Source: Planctomycetota bacterium (GTDB lineage Bacteria; Planctomycetota; UBA1135; GCA-002686595). Taken from it: a stretch of 64,000 bases of DNA. Positions 25,087-33,391 of the stretch are shown piece by piece. The stretch lies in contig NZBA01000005.1 of the NCBI GenBank assembly GCA_002686265.1, positions 4,888 through 68,887 of the forward strand, read 5' to 3'. Position 1 is the first letter of the stretch, and every line of letters starts with the position of its first letter. The position numbers were made by a program, and so were the translations under genes. The notes under the pieces are model-generated. The model saw only the letters and a list, made by a program, of their open reading frames with translations, was not told the origin of the DNA and ran no database searches.

Positions 25087-26757
25087 ATGCATTCTTCTCG
25101 ATTGTCCCTCCGACTCCTCTCCCTCTGCGTCCTCTCCGCCTCCCCCTGCCTGGCTCAGGGCTCCGGCGTTCCCTTCGAGGGCCTGACTCTCTTCCAGCCC
25201 CTCAACTCGACGACCACCTACCTGATCGACAACGGCGGGACGGTGGTCCACACCTGGCCGGGGGTCTACCAGCCGGGAAACGCGGTCTACCTGCTCGAGA
25301 ACGACCACCTCCTGCGCACGATCCATGTCCAGGGGAACATCGGCGGCTCGGGCGGCGGTGTTCAGGAGATCACCTGGGACGGGACCCTCGTCTGGGACTT
25401 CCGCTACGCCAACCAGCAGCACCTCCACCACCACGACATCGAGCGCTTGCCCAACGGCAACGTGCTGCTCGTCGCCTGGGAGAACAAGACGGCAGCCGAG
25501 GCCATCGCCCAGGGCCGCAACCCGGCCTGGATCCAGGGGCCGGTCTTTCGGCCCGATCACGTGGTCGAGGTCCAGCCCACGGGGACGACGACGGGCGCGA
25601 TCGTCTGGGAGTGGCACGCCTGGGACCATCTGATTCAGGACTTCGACCCGACCAAGAACAACCACGGCGTCGTCGCCGATCACCCCGAGCTGATCGACGT
25701 CAACTTCCCGCCGCAGGTCGCCACGCAGGGCGACTGGCTGCACGTCAACGCCATCGACTACAACGCCGAGCTCGATCAGATCGTCCTCAGCTCGCACAAC
25801 ACCGACGAGATCTACATCATCGATCACAGCACCACGACCGCCGAGGCGGCGGGGCACAGCGGCGGAAACAGCGGGATGGGCGGGGACCTACTCTACCGCT
25901 GGGGGAACCCGCGGGCCTACGACGCGGGTACCCCGGCCGACCAGCAGTTCTTCGGGCAGCACGATGCCCAGTGGATCGAGGTGGGGCGCCCCGGCGCGGG
26001 GAACCTGCTGGTGTTCAACAACGGCCCCGGCCGGCCGGGCGGGCCGTACTCCTCCGTGGACGAGCTGGAGACGCCGGTGGACGCGGCGGGCACCTACCCG
26101 TTGAACGCCGGCGGGACCTTCGACCCTCCCGCGCCGAGCTGGAGCTACGTGGCCCCGAACCCCTCGGATTTCTACTCGAGCTTCATCTCCGGTGCCCAGC
26201 GCCAGCCCAACGGCAACACGCTGATCTGCAGTGGTGCCCAGGGGTGGTTCTTCGAGGTCACCGACTCAGGAGCGCTGGTTTGGGAGTACACCAACCCCTT
26301 CCCCAACCCCAGTCAGAATCGGGTCTTCCGTGCCCCGCGCTACGCCGTTTGCGAGGCGCCGGCCGCCTTCTGCTCGACCTCCCCCAACTCCAACGGAGCG
26401 GGGGCGCGGATGGGCTTCGAGGGCACGACGAGCGTCACGGCCAACGACCTCGTGCTCGAGGCCACCGCCGCCGCCGTCGGGATGCCGGGGATCTTCTACT
26501 TCGGTCCCGATCAGATCGAGCTGCCCTTCGGCGACGGCTTCCGTTGCATCGGAGGCTCGGTCTTGCGCCTGCCCGTCGTCGTGACCGATGGCTCGGGCGA
26601 CGCGAGTTTCGCCCTCGACTTCACCGACCCCGGCCAGGCGGCGAGCGTGATCGCCGGCGGAGACACTTGGAACTTCCAGTTCTGGTTCCGCGACCCCGCC
26701 TTTGGCGGCGCGACCTTCAACCTCTCCGACGCCCTCGAAGTCCCGTTCTGTGACTGA
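25087..26757 (+). CDS. Secreted arylsulfotransferase-like protein with Cys-rich C-terminal module
   Basis: A 556-residue exported protein. The signal peptide is SSRLSLRLLSLCVLSASPCLAQ. Residues about 25-425 form a propeller resembling arylsulfotransferase (ASST) family proteins: GLTLFQPLNSTTTYLIDNGG, VQEITWDGTLVWDFRYANQQHLHHHDIERLPNGNVLLVAWENK, the VVWEW-like strand GAIVWEWHAWDHL, and QRQPNGNTLICSGAQGWFFEVT. His residues are plentiful, but I cannot say which is catalytic. Residues 428-556 form a separate module starting FCSTSPNSNGAGA, with F(R)CIGG and a final PFCD, four Cys in all; a module of this look recurs at the end of planctomycete secreted proteins. ATG 25087 is chosen for the signal peptide. 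Confidence 0.8.
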   Translation: MHSSRLSLRLLSLCVLSASPCLAQGSGVPFEGLTLFQPLNSTTTYLIDNGGTVVHTWPGVYQPGNAVYLLENDHLLRTIHVQGNIGGSGGGVQEITWDGTLVWDFRYANQQHLHHHDIERLPNGNVLLVAWENKTAAEAIAQGRNPAWIQGPVFRPDHVVEVQPTGTTTGAIVWEWHAWDHLIQDFDPTKNNHGVVADHPELIDVNFPPQVATQGDWLHVNAIDYNAELDQIVLSSHNTDEIYIIDHSTTTAEAAGHSGGNSGMGGDLLYRWGNPRAYDAGTPADQQFFGQHDAQWIEVGRPGAGNLLVFNNGPGRPGGPYSSVDELETPVDAAGTYPLNAGGTFDPPAPSWSYVAPNPSDFYSSFISGAQRQPNGNTLICSGAQGWFFEVTDSGALVWEYTNPFPNPSQNRVFRAPRYAVCEAPAAFCSTSPNSNGAGARMGFEGTTSVTANDLVLEATAAAVGMPGIFYFGPDQIELPFGDGFRCIGGSVLRLPVVVTDGSGDASFALDFTDPGQAASVIAGGDTWNFQFWFRDPAFGGATFNLSDALEVPFCD

Positions 26758-26779
26758 CCGGCGCGTGGCCGACGCACTT

Positions 26780-26795
26780 CCCGCGAGCGAGCGGG
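26780..26795 (+). terminator. Short GC hairpin after the arylsulfotransferase-like gene
   Basis: CCCGC and GCGGG enclose a six-base loop, 23 bases after the stop. No T-tract follows, so this is only a weak terminator candidate. Confidence 0.25.
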
Positions 26796-26898
26796 TGTGT
26801 GCGGACCACGGCGCGCGAAGGCCCAGGGAGAGGGGGTTGGGGCGGAGGCGTTTTTTCGGCCGCGCTCGCCAGACCGGCTTGTCGTATCCTCGCCGCCC

Positions 26899-27597
26899 AT
26901 GGGCCCCCGCCGACTGCTCGTCGTCGAAGACGACCAGGACCTGCGCGAGGTCCTCGTGGAGTTTCTGCGGCGCGAGGGCTACGAAGTCTCCGAGGCCGCC
27001 GACGGGGAGGCCGGGCTCGAGGCCGTGCGCGCCGAGCGCCCCGACCTCGTCTGCCTGGATGTGATGATGCCGGGCCTCGACGGCATCGAGGTCTGCCGGC
27101 GCCTGCGCGCGGACGCCGACTTCGCCGACCTGCCGATCCTGATGCTGAGCGCAAAGGGCGACGAGTCCGATGTCGTCCTGGGGCTGGGCGTCGGCGCGGA
27201 CGACTACGTCACCAAGCCCGCGCGCCCCAAGGAGCTCCACGCGCGGGTGCGATCGCTGCTGCGGCGCAAGGAGACGAGCGGCCGAGCTCCCTCACGCTCG
27301 GTCGTGAGGGCGGGGGACTTGGAGGTGGACGAGGAGCGCTTCGAGGTACGCGCCGCGGGCGCTATCGTGCGCCTGACACCCACCGAGTTTCGCATTCTGC
27401 AGATCATGGCGCGCCGGCCGGGGCGGGTCTATCGGCGGGCAGACCTGCTCGAGCTCGCCACGCCCGGCGGCGGGTTCGTCGAGGAGCGCACGATCGACGT
27501 CCACATCCGCGCCATCCGCGCCAAGCTCGGCGAGCGAGCGGACTGGGTCGAGACCGTGCGCGGTATCGGTTACCGCTTTCGGGACGAGGCGGGATGA
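26899..27597 (+). CDS. phoB: PhoB-type response regulator
   Basis: A 232-residue OmpR/PhoB-family regulator. The receiver domain has the acidic pair at E10-D12, phosphoacceptor Asp54 (CLDVMMPG) and Lys106 (YVTKPA). The C-terminal winged helix carries LTPTEFRILQIMARRPGRVYRRADLL and VEERTIDVHIRAIRAKLG, with YRF at the end. ATG 26899 is preferred over the in-frame upstream Met codons, which precede low-complexity sequence. The stop overlaps the kinase ATG (ATGA), and the operon is followed by pst genes, which supports a phosphate-starvation role. Confidence 0.9.
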   Translation: MGPRRLLVVEDDQDLREVLVEFLRREGYEVSEAADGEAGLEAVRAERPDLVCLDVMMPGLDGIEVCRRLRADADFADLPILMLSAKGDESDVVLGLGVGADDYVTKPARPKELHARVRSLLRRKETSGRAPSRSVVRAGDLEVDEERFEVRAAGAIVRLTPTEFRILQIMARRPGRVYRRADLLELATPGGGFVEERTIDVHIRAIRAKLGERADWVETVRGIGYRFRDEAG

Positions 27598-28718
27598 GTT
27601 GGGAGTGGGGTGCGCTCCTCTTCCTGGCCGGCTGCGGTGTCGGCTGGGCCGTCCGCTCCGTGCGCCGTGGTGCCGATCCCGCGTCGATCGTGCGTGCCTT
27701 CGAGCACCTGCGGGAGGGCGTCTTGTTGCTCGACGGGCGCGAGCTCGTCGTGTCGATGAACGAGGCCGCCCGCGGGCTGGTCGGACCCGGTTCCCAGGAG
27801 GAAGTCGATCTCCCCGCGGACCTCGAGCGCGTCGTCGGCCGTGAGCTGGCCGCCGCCGTGCGCTCGGTGGGCGATGCGACGGCCCGTGATTCGGTCGAGC
27901 TCGGCAGCGGCCCCGACGCGCGGACTGTCGCCCTGACCGTCGGACCGTCGGGGCGCGGGAGGCGCTTCGTCCTGCTGGAGGACCTCTCCGGAATCACGGA
28001 GGTGGACCGGCGGCGACGCGACTTCGTCGCCAACGCCTCCCACGAGCTTCAGACCCCGATCGCCGCCCTGATGGGGATGCTCGAGTTGATGGAGGAATCC
28101 GACGGTGACTACCGCAGGGACCTGCAGCGGCGCTCGCTCAAGAAGGCCGAGGCGCTCTCGGTGCTGACCCGCGACCTGATGGGCCTGGCGCGCGCCGAGG
28201 ACCCCCACTGGCAGCCACCGCGCGTTCCGGTGAACCTCGCGCGGGTGTGCGAGGCGGTCGTCGAGCGCCACGCCGACGCCGCGCGCGAGAGGGAGCTCGA
28301 GCTCACCCTCGAGGTCGCCAGAGAGGCCGAGATCATCGGCGATGCGACCAGCGTCGAGACCTGCGTCTCCAATCTCGTGCAGAACGCGATCACCTTCACC
28401 GACAAGGGCTCCGTCGTCGTGCGTCTGCTCCCCGCGGACGGCGGGGGGGCGACGATCGAGGTCGCCGACACCGGCAGCGGGATCGATCCCGCGATCCTGC
28501 CCCGTATCTTCGAGCGCTTCTTCCGCGGAGATCCGGCCCGCAGCCGGGCGGCGGGCGGTTCAGGGCTCGGGCTCTCGATCGTCCGCAATCTCGTCGGGCG
28601 CTTGGGTGGACGGATCGCCGTCTCCAGCCGCTCCGGGCGGGGGACGCGCTTCACGATCGAGCTGCCCGTGGACCCGACCCGACCGCTGGAGGGCGCCGGA
28701 CAGGTGCTCGGAGGCTGA
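27594..28718 (+). CDS. phoR: PhoR-type sensor histidine kinase
   Basis: A 374-residue kinase. One N-terminal transmembrane segment (WGALLFLAGCGVGWAV) precedes a PAS-like domain (REGVLLLDGRELVVSMNEAA). The HisKA motif FVANASHELQTPIAAL carries His150. The ATPase domain shows the N-box NLVQNAITFT, G1 VADTGSGI, the F-box FERFFRGD and G2 GGSGLGLSIV. There is only a tiny or no extracytoplasmic sensor, as in PhoR proteins that sense through the Pst-PhoU complex. It is coupled to the regulator by ATGA overlap. Confidence 0.9.
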   Translation: MSWEWGALLFLAGCGVGWAVRSVRRGADPASIVRAFEHLREGVLLLDGRELVVSMNEAARGLVGPGSQEEVDLPADLERVVGRELAAAVRSVGDATARDSVELGSGPDARTVALTVGPSGRGRRFVLLEDLSGITEVDRRRRDFVANASHELQTPIAALMGMLELMEESDGDYRRDLQRRSLKKAEALSVLTRDLMGLARAEDPHWQPPRVPVNLARVCEAVVERHADAARERELELTLEVAREAEIIGDATSVETCVSNLVQNAITFTDKGSVVVRLLPADGGGATIEVADTGSGIDPAILPRIFERFFRGDPARSRAAGGSGLGLSIVRNLVGRLGGRIAVSSRSGRGTRFTIELPVDPTRPLEGAGQVLGG

Positions 28719-28743
28719 GCGACACGGCAAGAGCGCACGCCGT

Positions 28744-28777
28744 GTTCACCTTTTCTTCACGAAGCCAGGTCTATCCT
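28744..28777 (+). promoter_or_regulatory. PHO box and -10 element upstream of pstS
   Basis: GTTCACC at 28744-28750 and CTTCACG at 28755-28761 are direct repeats with an 11-base period. The geometry and sequence are those of PhoB/PhoP boxes (actinobacterial consensus GTTCACC). A -10-like TATCCT at 28772-28777 lies exactly 10 bases after the box, as in PhoB-activated sigma70 promoters. It sits between phoR and pstS, so the phosphate-starved regulator probably drives the pst operon from here. Confidence 0.65.
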
Positions 28778-28868
28778 TCGGTGAGTGGAGCCCGCCGGCA
28801 GCAGGCCCACCTGGGGCCCGCGGGCCCGCCATCCACCCCAATCGGCTCCCAACGAGAGAGCGCAATCG

Positions 28869-29744
28869 ATGAAGACCAAGAACCTCTCCATCCTCGCCCT
28901 GTTCGCCCTCGCCCCCGCCTGCGGCGGAGGCGTCAACGGCGCCTCGCGCACGGTGATCCAGAACAAGGGTTCCGACACCCTGCTCAACGTCGCCCAAGCC
29001 TGGGCGGAGGCCTACAGCACAATCAACCCCGACTGCACCGTCGCCGTCTCCGGCGGCGGGTCGGGGACTGGAATCTCGGCGATGATCAACGCCACCGTCG
29101 ACATCGCAAACGCCAGCCGCAAGATGAAGGAGCGCGAGCTCGCGGCCGCGGGTGAGAACGGCGTGACCCCCCAGGAGTTCGTCGTGGGCTACGACGCCCT
29201 TGCGATCTACGTCCATGCGGACAACCCGATCGAGTCGATCACCATGGAGCAACTGGCGCAGGTCTTCGGCGAGGGCGGCGAGCTCGAGCGCTGGAGCCAG
29301 CTGGGAGTGACGATGGCAAGGGCTGCTGACGACGAAATCGTGCGCGTGAGCCGCCAGAACAACTCGGGGACTTTCATCTACTTCCGCGAGGCCGTCCTGG
29401 GCAAGCAGGGCAACTACAAGCTCGGTTCTCTCGATATGCACGGCTCCAAGGACGTCGTCGATCTCGTCGAGAACACCCCCGGTGCCATCGGTTACTCGGG
29501 TCTCGCCTACGCGACCGCCCACGTCAAGCTGGTCCCGGTCGTGTCGGCCGAGACCGGTGCGCCGGTCCAGCCCTCGGTGGACACCGCGGTGGACCGGACC
29601 TACCCGATCGCGCGCCCCCTGTTCATGTACACTGCCGGTCGGCCGGAGGGGGCCGTCGGGGAGTACCTGGAGTGGATCCTCTCCGATGAGGGCCAGCGCA
29701 TCATCCTAGCCAAGGGATACGCGTCGGTCAGGGCGTTGGAGTAG
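28869..29744 (+). CDS. pstS: Phosphate-binding protein PstS
   Basis: A 291-residue periplasmic phosphate-binding protein. The N-terminus (MKTKNLSILALFALAPAC) looks like a lipoprotein signal with Cys19, although the lipobox has Pro at -2. Phosphate-loop features follow the family: KGSDTLLN, SGGGSGTGISAMINATVDIANASRKMK, and SRQNNSGTFIYFREAVLG. The family Ser/Thr-rich binding residues are present. ATG 28869 follows GAGAGAG. It is the first gene of the pst operon, downstream of the PHO box. Confidence 0.93.
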   Translation: MKTKNLSILALFALAPACGGGVNGASRTVIQNKGSDTLLNVAQAWAEAYSTINPDCTVAVSGGGSGTGISAMINATVDIANASRKMKERELAAAGENGVTPQEFVVGYDALAIYVHADNPIESITMEQLAQVFGEGGELERWSQLGVTMARAADDEIVRVSRQNNSGTFIYFREAVLGKQGNYKLGSLDMHGSKDVVDLVENTPGAIGYSGLAYATAHVKLVPVVSAETGAPVQPSVDTAVDRTYPIARPLFMYTAGRPEGAVGEYLEWILSDEGQRIILAKGYASVRALE

Positions 29745-29758
29745 CGGATGGGAAGCTC

Positions 29759-30820
29759 ATGAGCCACTACGAAGAGCGTCTGGAGCACGACCTGAAGAAG
29801 GTCCGCAAGCGTGTGCGCACCATGACCAAGACGGTCGTCGGGGCCGTGCGAGATTCGGTCAAGGCGATCTTGACCACGAACACCGAGCTGGCCACGGAGA
29901 CGATTCTGGGGGACCTCCCGATCAATCGGCAGTCCCGCAAGCTCGACCAGCGCTGCCACCGCTTCATCGCCCAGCACCTCCCCAGCGCGGGGCACCTGCG
30001 CTTCATCTCGGCCGTCCTGCGCCTCTCGAAGACCCTCGAGCGGATCGGCGACTACGCCGAGACCATCTCGCGGGCGGCGGTGCAGCTCGCCGGGCCGCCG
30101 CCGGAGACGGTCGCACGGGACATCGAGATGATGGGGCGCCACGCCGCCCGGACCCTCGAGCGCTCCCTCGAGGCGTTCGACGAGGGCAACGTCGAGAAGG
30201 CACGCGCCACGCGCTCGGTCGTCGGGCAGTACGGCGCGACTTTCGACAAGGTCTTCTCCGACCTAGTCTTGGCGGGGAAGCGAGACACGGTGAAGATCGA
30301 GGATCTGTTCTCGCTCATGGCCGTCCTGAACCGACTGGAGCGAGTGCTACACCAGGCCAAGAACATCTGCGAGCAGACGATCTTCGCCGTTACCGGCGAG
30401 GGCAAGGAGGAGAAGACGTTCGACATCTTGTTCCTCGACGGCCGCAACGCCGGGGCGAGCGTCCTCGCGGAGCACTATTGCCGCAAGGCGTACCCGGACA
30501 GCGGGACCTTCGAGAGCGCGGGCTGGGCGGCGGAAAACGCCCCCGACCAGGCCTTCGTCGACTTCGGCATCGAGAAGGGGCTCGACCTGCTCGGCACGAA
30601 CCCGCGCGCCTTCGGCGGCATGGAGAACCAGGTTTCCGACTACGACCTGATCATCGACCTCGCCGGGGAGGCGAGGGACCACCTCTCCAGGGTGCCCTTC
30701 CACTCCGTGCTGCTGCACTGGCGCCTCGAGGACCGCGGCGACCCTGAGGCGGTCTACAAGCAGCTCGTCCCGCGAGTTCGTGACTTGATGGCCCTGTTGC
30801 GCGGCGAAGACGACGACTGA
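29759..30820 (+). CDS. phoU: PhoU fused to an inactive ArsC/LMW-phosphatase domain
   Basis: A 353-residue two-domain protein. Residues 1-215 are PhoU-like helical bundles, with two copies of the PhoU repeat (LRFISAVLRLSKTLERIGDYAETI, and the later LNRLERVLHQAKNICEQTIF). PhoU restrains PhoR and the Pst transporter when phosphate is ample. Residues 220-350 follow the low-molecular-weight phosphatase/ArsC fold: FDILFLDGRNAGASVLAEHY in place of the P-loop, then ESAGW, NPRAFGGME, DYDLIIDLAG and LHWRLEDRGD. The catalytic Cys is Asp227 and the P-loop Arg is Ala233, so the domain should be catalytically dead and may sense phosphate or bind a partner. It lies between pstS and pstC; phoU more often ends the operon. 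Confidence 0.8.
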   Translation: MSHYEERLEHDLKKVRKRVRTMTKTVVGAVRDSVKAILTTNTELATETILGDLPINRQSRKLDQRCHRFIAQHLPSAGHLRFISAVLRLSKTLERIGDYAETISRAAVQLAGPPPETVARDIEMMGRHAARTLERSLEAFDEGNVEKARATRSVVGQYGATFDKVFSDLVLAGKRDTVKIEDLFSLMAVLNRLERVLHQAKNICEQTIFAVTGEGKEEKTFDILFLDGRNAGASVLAEHYCRKAYPDSGTFESAGWAAENAPDQAFVDFGIEKGLDLLGTNPRAFGGMENQVSDYDLIIDLAGEARDHLSRVPFHSVLLHWRLEDRGDPEAVYKQLVPRVRDLMALLRGEDDD

Positions 30821-30822
30821 TC

Positions 30823-31746
30823 GTGGCGCGCAAGGAGGGAGGGAGCGCGGGAGGGGACCACCTCGGGCGGGAGTGGTGGTGGGACAAGATCGCCCAGGCG
30901 GTCCTGTTCGGAGGCGGGATCTCGGCCATCGTCTTCGTCATTGCGATCTTCGTCTTCGTCGCGCAGCAAGGCCTCGGCTTCGCCCTGTTCGACCTGGACC
31001 TCGCGACCTTCTTCACCTCCCCGCAGTGGCGGCCGACGAGCGAGCCCGAGCCGATCTTCGGAGCCCTGGCCCTGATCGTGGGCACCGCCAGCATCACCGG
31101 CCTAGCGATGCTCGTTTCGGTGCCCTTCTCGATTGGCGCCGCGATCTTCATCGGTGAGTTCGCCAGCGGGCGCACACGCGAAATCCTGAAGGTGCTCGTG
31201 GAACTCCTGGCGGCGATCCCCTCGGTCGTCTGGGGCTTCATCGGGCTGATGGTCATGAGCCCGCTGTTGATGGACGTGTTCGACGTCCCCGTGGGCGTCT
31301 CGGTCCTCAACGCGGGCCTGATCCTGGGTCTCATGGCGGCGCCGATCATGACCACCATCGCCGAGGACGCCCTCAAGGCGGTGCCCGACGGGTTCCGTGA
31401 GGCCGCGGAGGCGATGGGAGCGACGCGCTGGCAGGTGATCCGCCAGGTCGTGCTGCCGTCCGCCAAGAACGGGCTCGTCGCGGCCGTGCTCCTCGGCGTC
31501 GGGCGCGGCTTCGGCGAGACGATGGCGGTCCTGATGGCCTCGGGACATTCGATCAACATGCCCTCCAGCCCTCTCGATCCGGTGCGCGCCCTGACGGCCA
31601 CGATCGCGGCCGAACTGGGCGAGACCGCGCGTGGCTCGGAGCACTATCGGGCGCTGTTCTCGATCGGGATCCTGCTCTTCGCCGTGACCTTCGTGATCAA
31701 CCTGCTCGCGGACGTGTTCGTGCGCGGAAGGAGAGCGTCGCGATGA
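30823..31746 (+). CDS. pstC: Phosphate ABC transporter permease PstC
   Basis: A 307-residue permease with about six transmembrane segments. Diagnostic features are WRPTSEPEPIFGALALIVGT, VPFSIGAAIFIGEFA, the ABC-interacting EAA loop EAAEAMGATRWQVIRQVVLPSA, and GRGFGETMAVLMASG. The start is GTG 30823, two bases after the phoU stop, with no strong ribosome site, so coupling to phoU is likely. Its last codon overlaps pstA (ATGA). Confidence 0.94.
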   Translation: MARKEGGSAGGDHLGREWWWDKIAQAVLFGGGISAIVFVIAIFVFVAQQGLGFALFDLDLATFFTSPQWRPTSEPEPIFGALALIVGTASITGLAMLVSVPFSIGAAIFIGEFASGRTREILKVLVELLAAIPSVVWGFIGLMVMSPLLMDVFDVPVGVSVLNAGLILGLMAAPIMTTIAEDALKAVPDGFREAAEAMGATRWQVIRQVVLPSAKNGLVAAVLLGVGRGFGETMAVLMASGHSINMPSSPLDPVRALTATIAAELGETARGSEHYRALFSIGILLFAVTFVINLLADVFVRGRRASR

Positions 31747-32618
31747 GTGCCTTTGGCGCCACCGACCTCGATCTGAGCAACCGCCGGCGCGAGCGCGCCT
31801 TCCGCGGGCTCTTCGGGGCGATGACCGCGCTCCTGATCCTCCCGGTGATCTTGATCCTGGGGATGCTCGTCTGGAAGGGACACTCTGTCTTCTCGCTCGA
31901 GTTCTTCCTCGCCCATCCCCGCAACGGGATGACCGAGGGTGGAATCCTGCCGGCGCTCGTCGGGACCCTCTACCTCGTCGCCGTGGCCCTGTTCGCTTCG
32001 GTCCCCCTCGGCGTCGCCGCGGCCATCTACCTCTCCGAGTACGCTCCCGACAACCTGCTGACGCGCCTGATCAACCTCGCGATCATCAACCTCGCCGGTG
32101 TCCCCTCCATCGTCCACGCGCTCTTCGGCGTGGGAGCCTTCGTGCTCTTCTTCGACTTCGGGACCAGCATCCTCGCCGCCAGCCTGACCTTGGCCGTGAT
32201 GACCCTGCCGGTCGTGATCGTCGCCACGCGCGAGTCACTCCAGGCCGTGCCGCAGGCCTTCCGCGAGGCGAGCTGGAGTCTGGGCGCGACGCGCTGGCAG
32301 ACGATCCGCAGGATCGTCCTGCCCAACTCGGTCAGCGGCATCCTGACCGGCGTGATCCTCGAGGTGTCGCGCACCGTCGGGGAGACCGCGCCGATCATGT
32401 TCACCGGCGCCACCTTCTACGTGGCGTTCCTGCCGATGAGCGTGTTCGACCAGACGATGGCGATGTCCTACCACCTCTACACGATCACGACCCAGGTCCC
32501 CGGCGTCCCCGAGGCCCTGCCGTTCGCCGTGGCCCTGACGTTGATCGCGATCGTGCTGCTCCTGAACTCGGTCTCGATCGCGTTTCGGATGGTGCTGCGG
32601 GGGAAGAAGAAGTGGTAG
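31743..32618 (+). CDS. pstA: Phosphate ABC transporter permease PstA
   Basis: A 291-residue permease, partner of PstC. It shows GGILPALVGTLYLVAVALFASVPLGVAAAIYLSEYAP, then GVPSIVHALFGVGAFV, the EAA loop REASWSLGATRWQTIRRIVLPNSV, and EVSRTVGETAPIMFTGA. About six transmembrane segments are visible. It starts on ATG 31743 overlapping pstC, and its end overlaps the GTG start of pstB1 by seven bases. Confidence 0.94.
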   Translation: MSAFGATDLDLSNRRRERAFRGLFGAMTALLILPVILILGMLVWKGHSVFSLEFFLAHPRNGMTEGGILPALVGTLYLVAVALFASVPLGVAAAIYLSEYAPDNLLTRLINLAIINLAGVPSIVHALFGVGAFVLFFDFGTSILAASLTLAVMTLPVVIVATRESLQAVPQAFREASWSLGATRWQTIRRIVLPNSVSGILTGVILEVSRTVGETAPIMFTGATFYVAFLPMSVFDQTMAMSYHLYTITTQVPGVPEALPFAVALTLIAIVLLLNSVSIAFRMVLRGKKKW

Positions 32619-33391
32619 AGGTCGAGCGCGACACGGCGGTCAGCAAGCTCGAGGTCGAGGGCTTGACCATCCGCTACGGGGAGACGGTCGCCCTCAAGGA
32701 TGTGAGCCTCGACGTGCGCCCCAACGAGATCCTCGGGATCATCGGGCCCGCGAACAGCGGCAAGACCTCGTTCTTGCGGGCGATCAACCGCATGGACGAG
32801 ATGACCGACGGCATGCACGTCTCCGGCCGGATCGCCCTCGACGGTACGGACGTCCGGCGCTGGCGAAACGTCTACGCGCTGCGGCGGCGGATCGGCGTCG
32901 TGTTCCCCCTGCCGGTCGGGCTGCCACTGTCGATCTTCGACAATGTGGCGCTCTCCCCGCGCCTGCGGGGGGTTCATGATCGCGCCTCGTTGGAGGAGAT
33001 CGTCGAGCGCTGCCTGACGCGCGCGGCCCTGTGGGACGAGGTCAAGGACCGCCTGCACTCGCTCGGCAGCCTCCTCTCCGGAGGCCAGCAGCAGCGCCTG
33101 ACCATCGCCCGCGCCCTCTCTCAGGAGCCCGACCTGCTGCTGCTCGACGAGTTCTCGATCGCCGTCGATCCGGTCACGACCATGCGCATCGAGGACATCC
33201 TCAAGGAGCTGCGCGAGGAGATGACGATCATCCTGGTGACCAACCTCGTGCAGCAGGCGCGGCGTCTGGCCGACCGCACGGCTTTCTTCCTCAAGGGCGA
33301 CCTGGTCGAGGTGGGCCCGACCGAGGACCTCTTCATGCGGCGCGTCCGTGACCGTCGGACGACGGATTACCTGGAGGGGCGCTTTGGCTGA
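32612..33391 (+). CDS. pstB: PstB1: phosphate ABC ATPase, degenerate Q-loop and switch His
   Basis: A 259-residue PstB-family ATPase starting at GTG 32612. Present: Walker A GPANSGKT (45-52), an intact signature LSGGQ (155-159) and Walker B LLLLDE (Glu180). Altered: the Q-loop Gln is Pro99 (VVFPLP in place of VFQxP), the switch His is Asn211 (VTNLVQQ in place of VTHNMQQ), and the D-loop reads IAVDP in place of SALDP. An ATP site built on its own Walker motifs should therefore be weak or silent, but its LSGGQ can serve the partner subunit. The frame is intact, family length is normal, and the next gene is a second PstB with the opposite defects. Confidence 0.9.
   Translation: MVEVERDTAVSKLEVEGLTIRYGETVALKDVSLDVRPNEILGIIGPANSGKTSFLRAINRMDEMTDGMHVSGRIALDGTDVRRWRNVYALRRRIGVVFPLPVGLPLSIFDNVALSPRLRGVHDRASLEEIVERCLTRAALWDEVKDRLHSLGSLLSGGQQQRLTIARALSQEPDLLLLDEFSIAVDPVTTMRIEDILKELREEMTIILVTNLVQQARRLADRTAFFLKGDLVEVGPTEDLFMRRVRDRRTTDYLEGRFG

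Noticed and set aside
32612-33391. PstB1 as a simple pseudogene
   Set aside because: The frame is intact, Walker A and B and the signature are preserved, and its lesions mirror those of PstB2. That fits subfunctionalisation better than decay.
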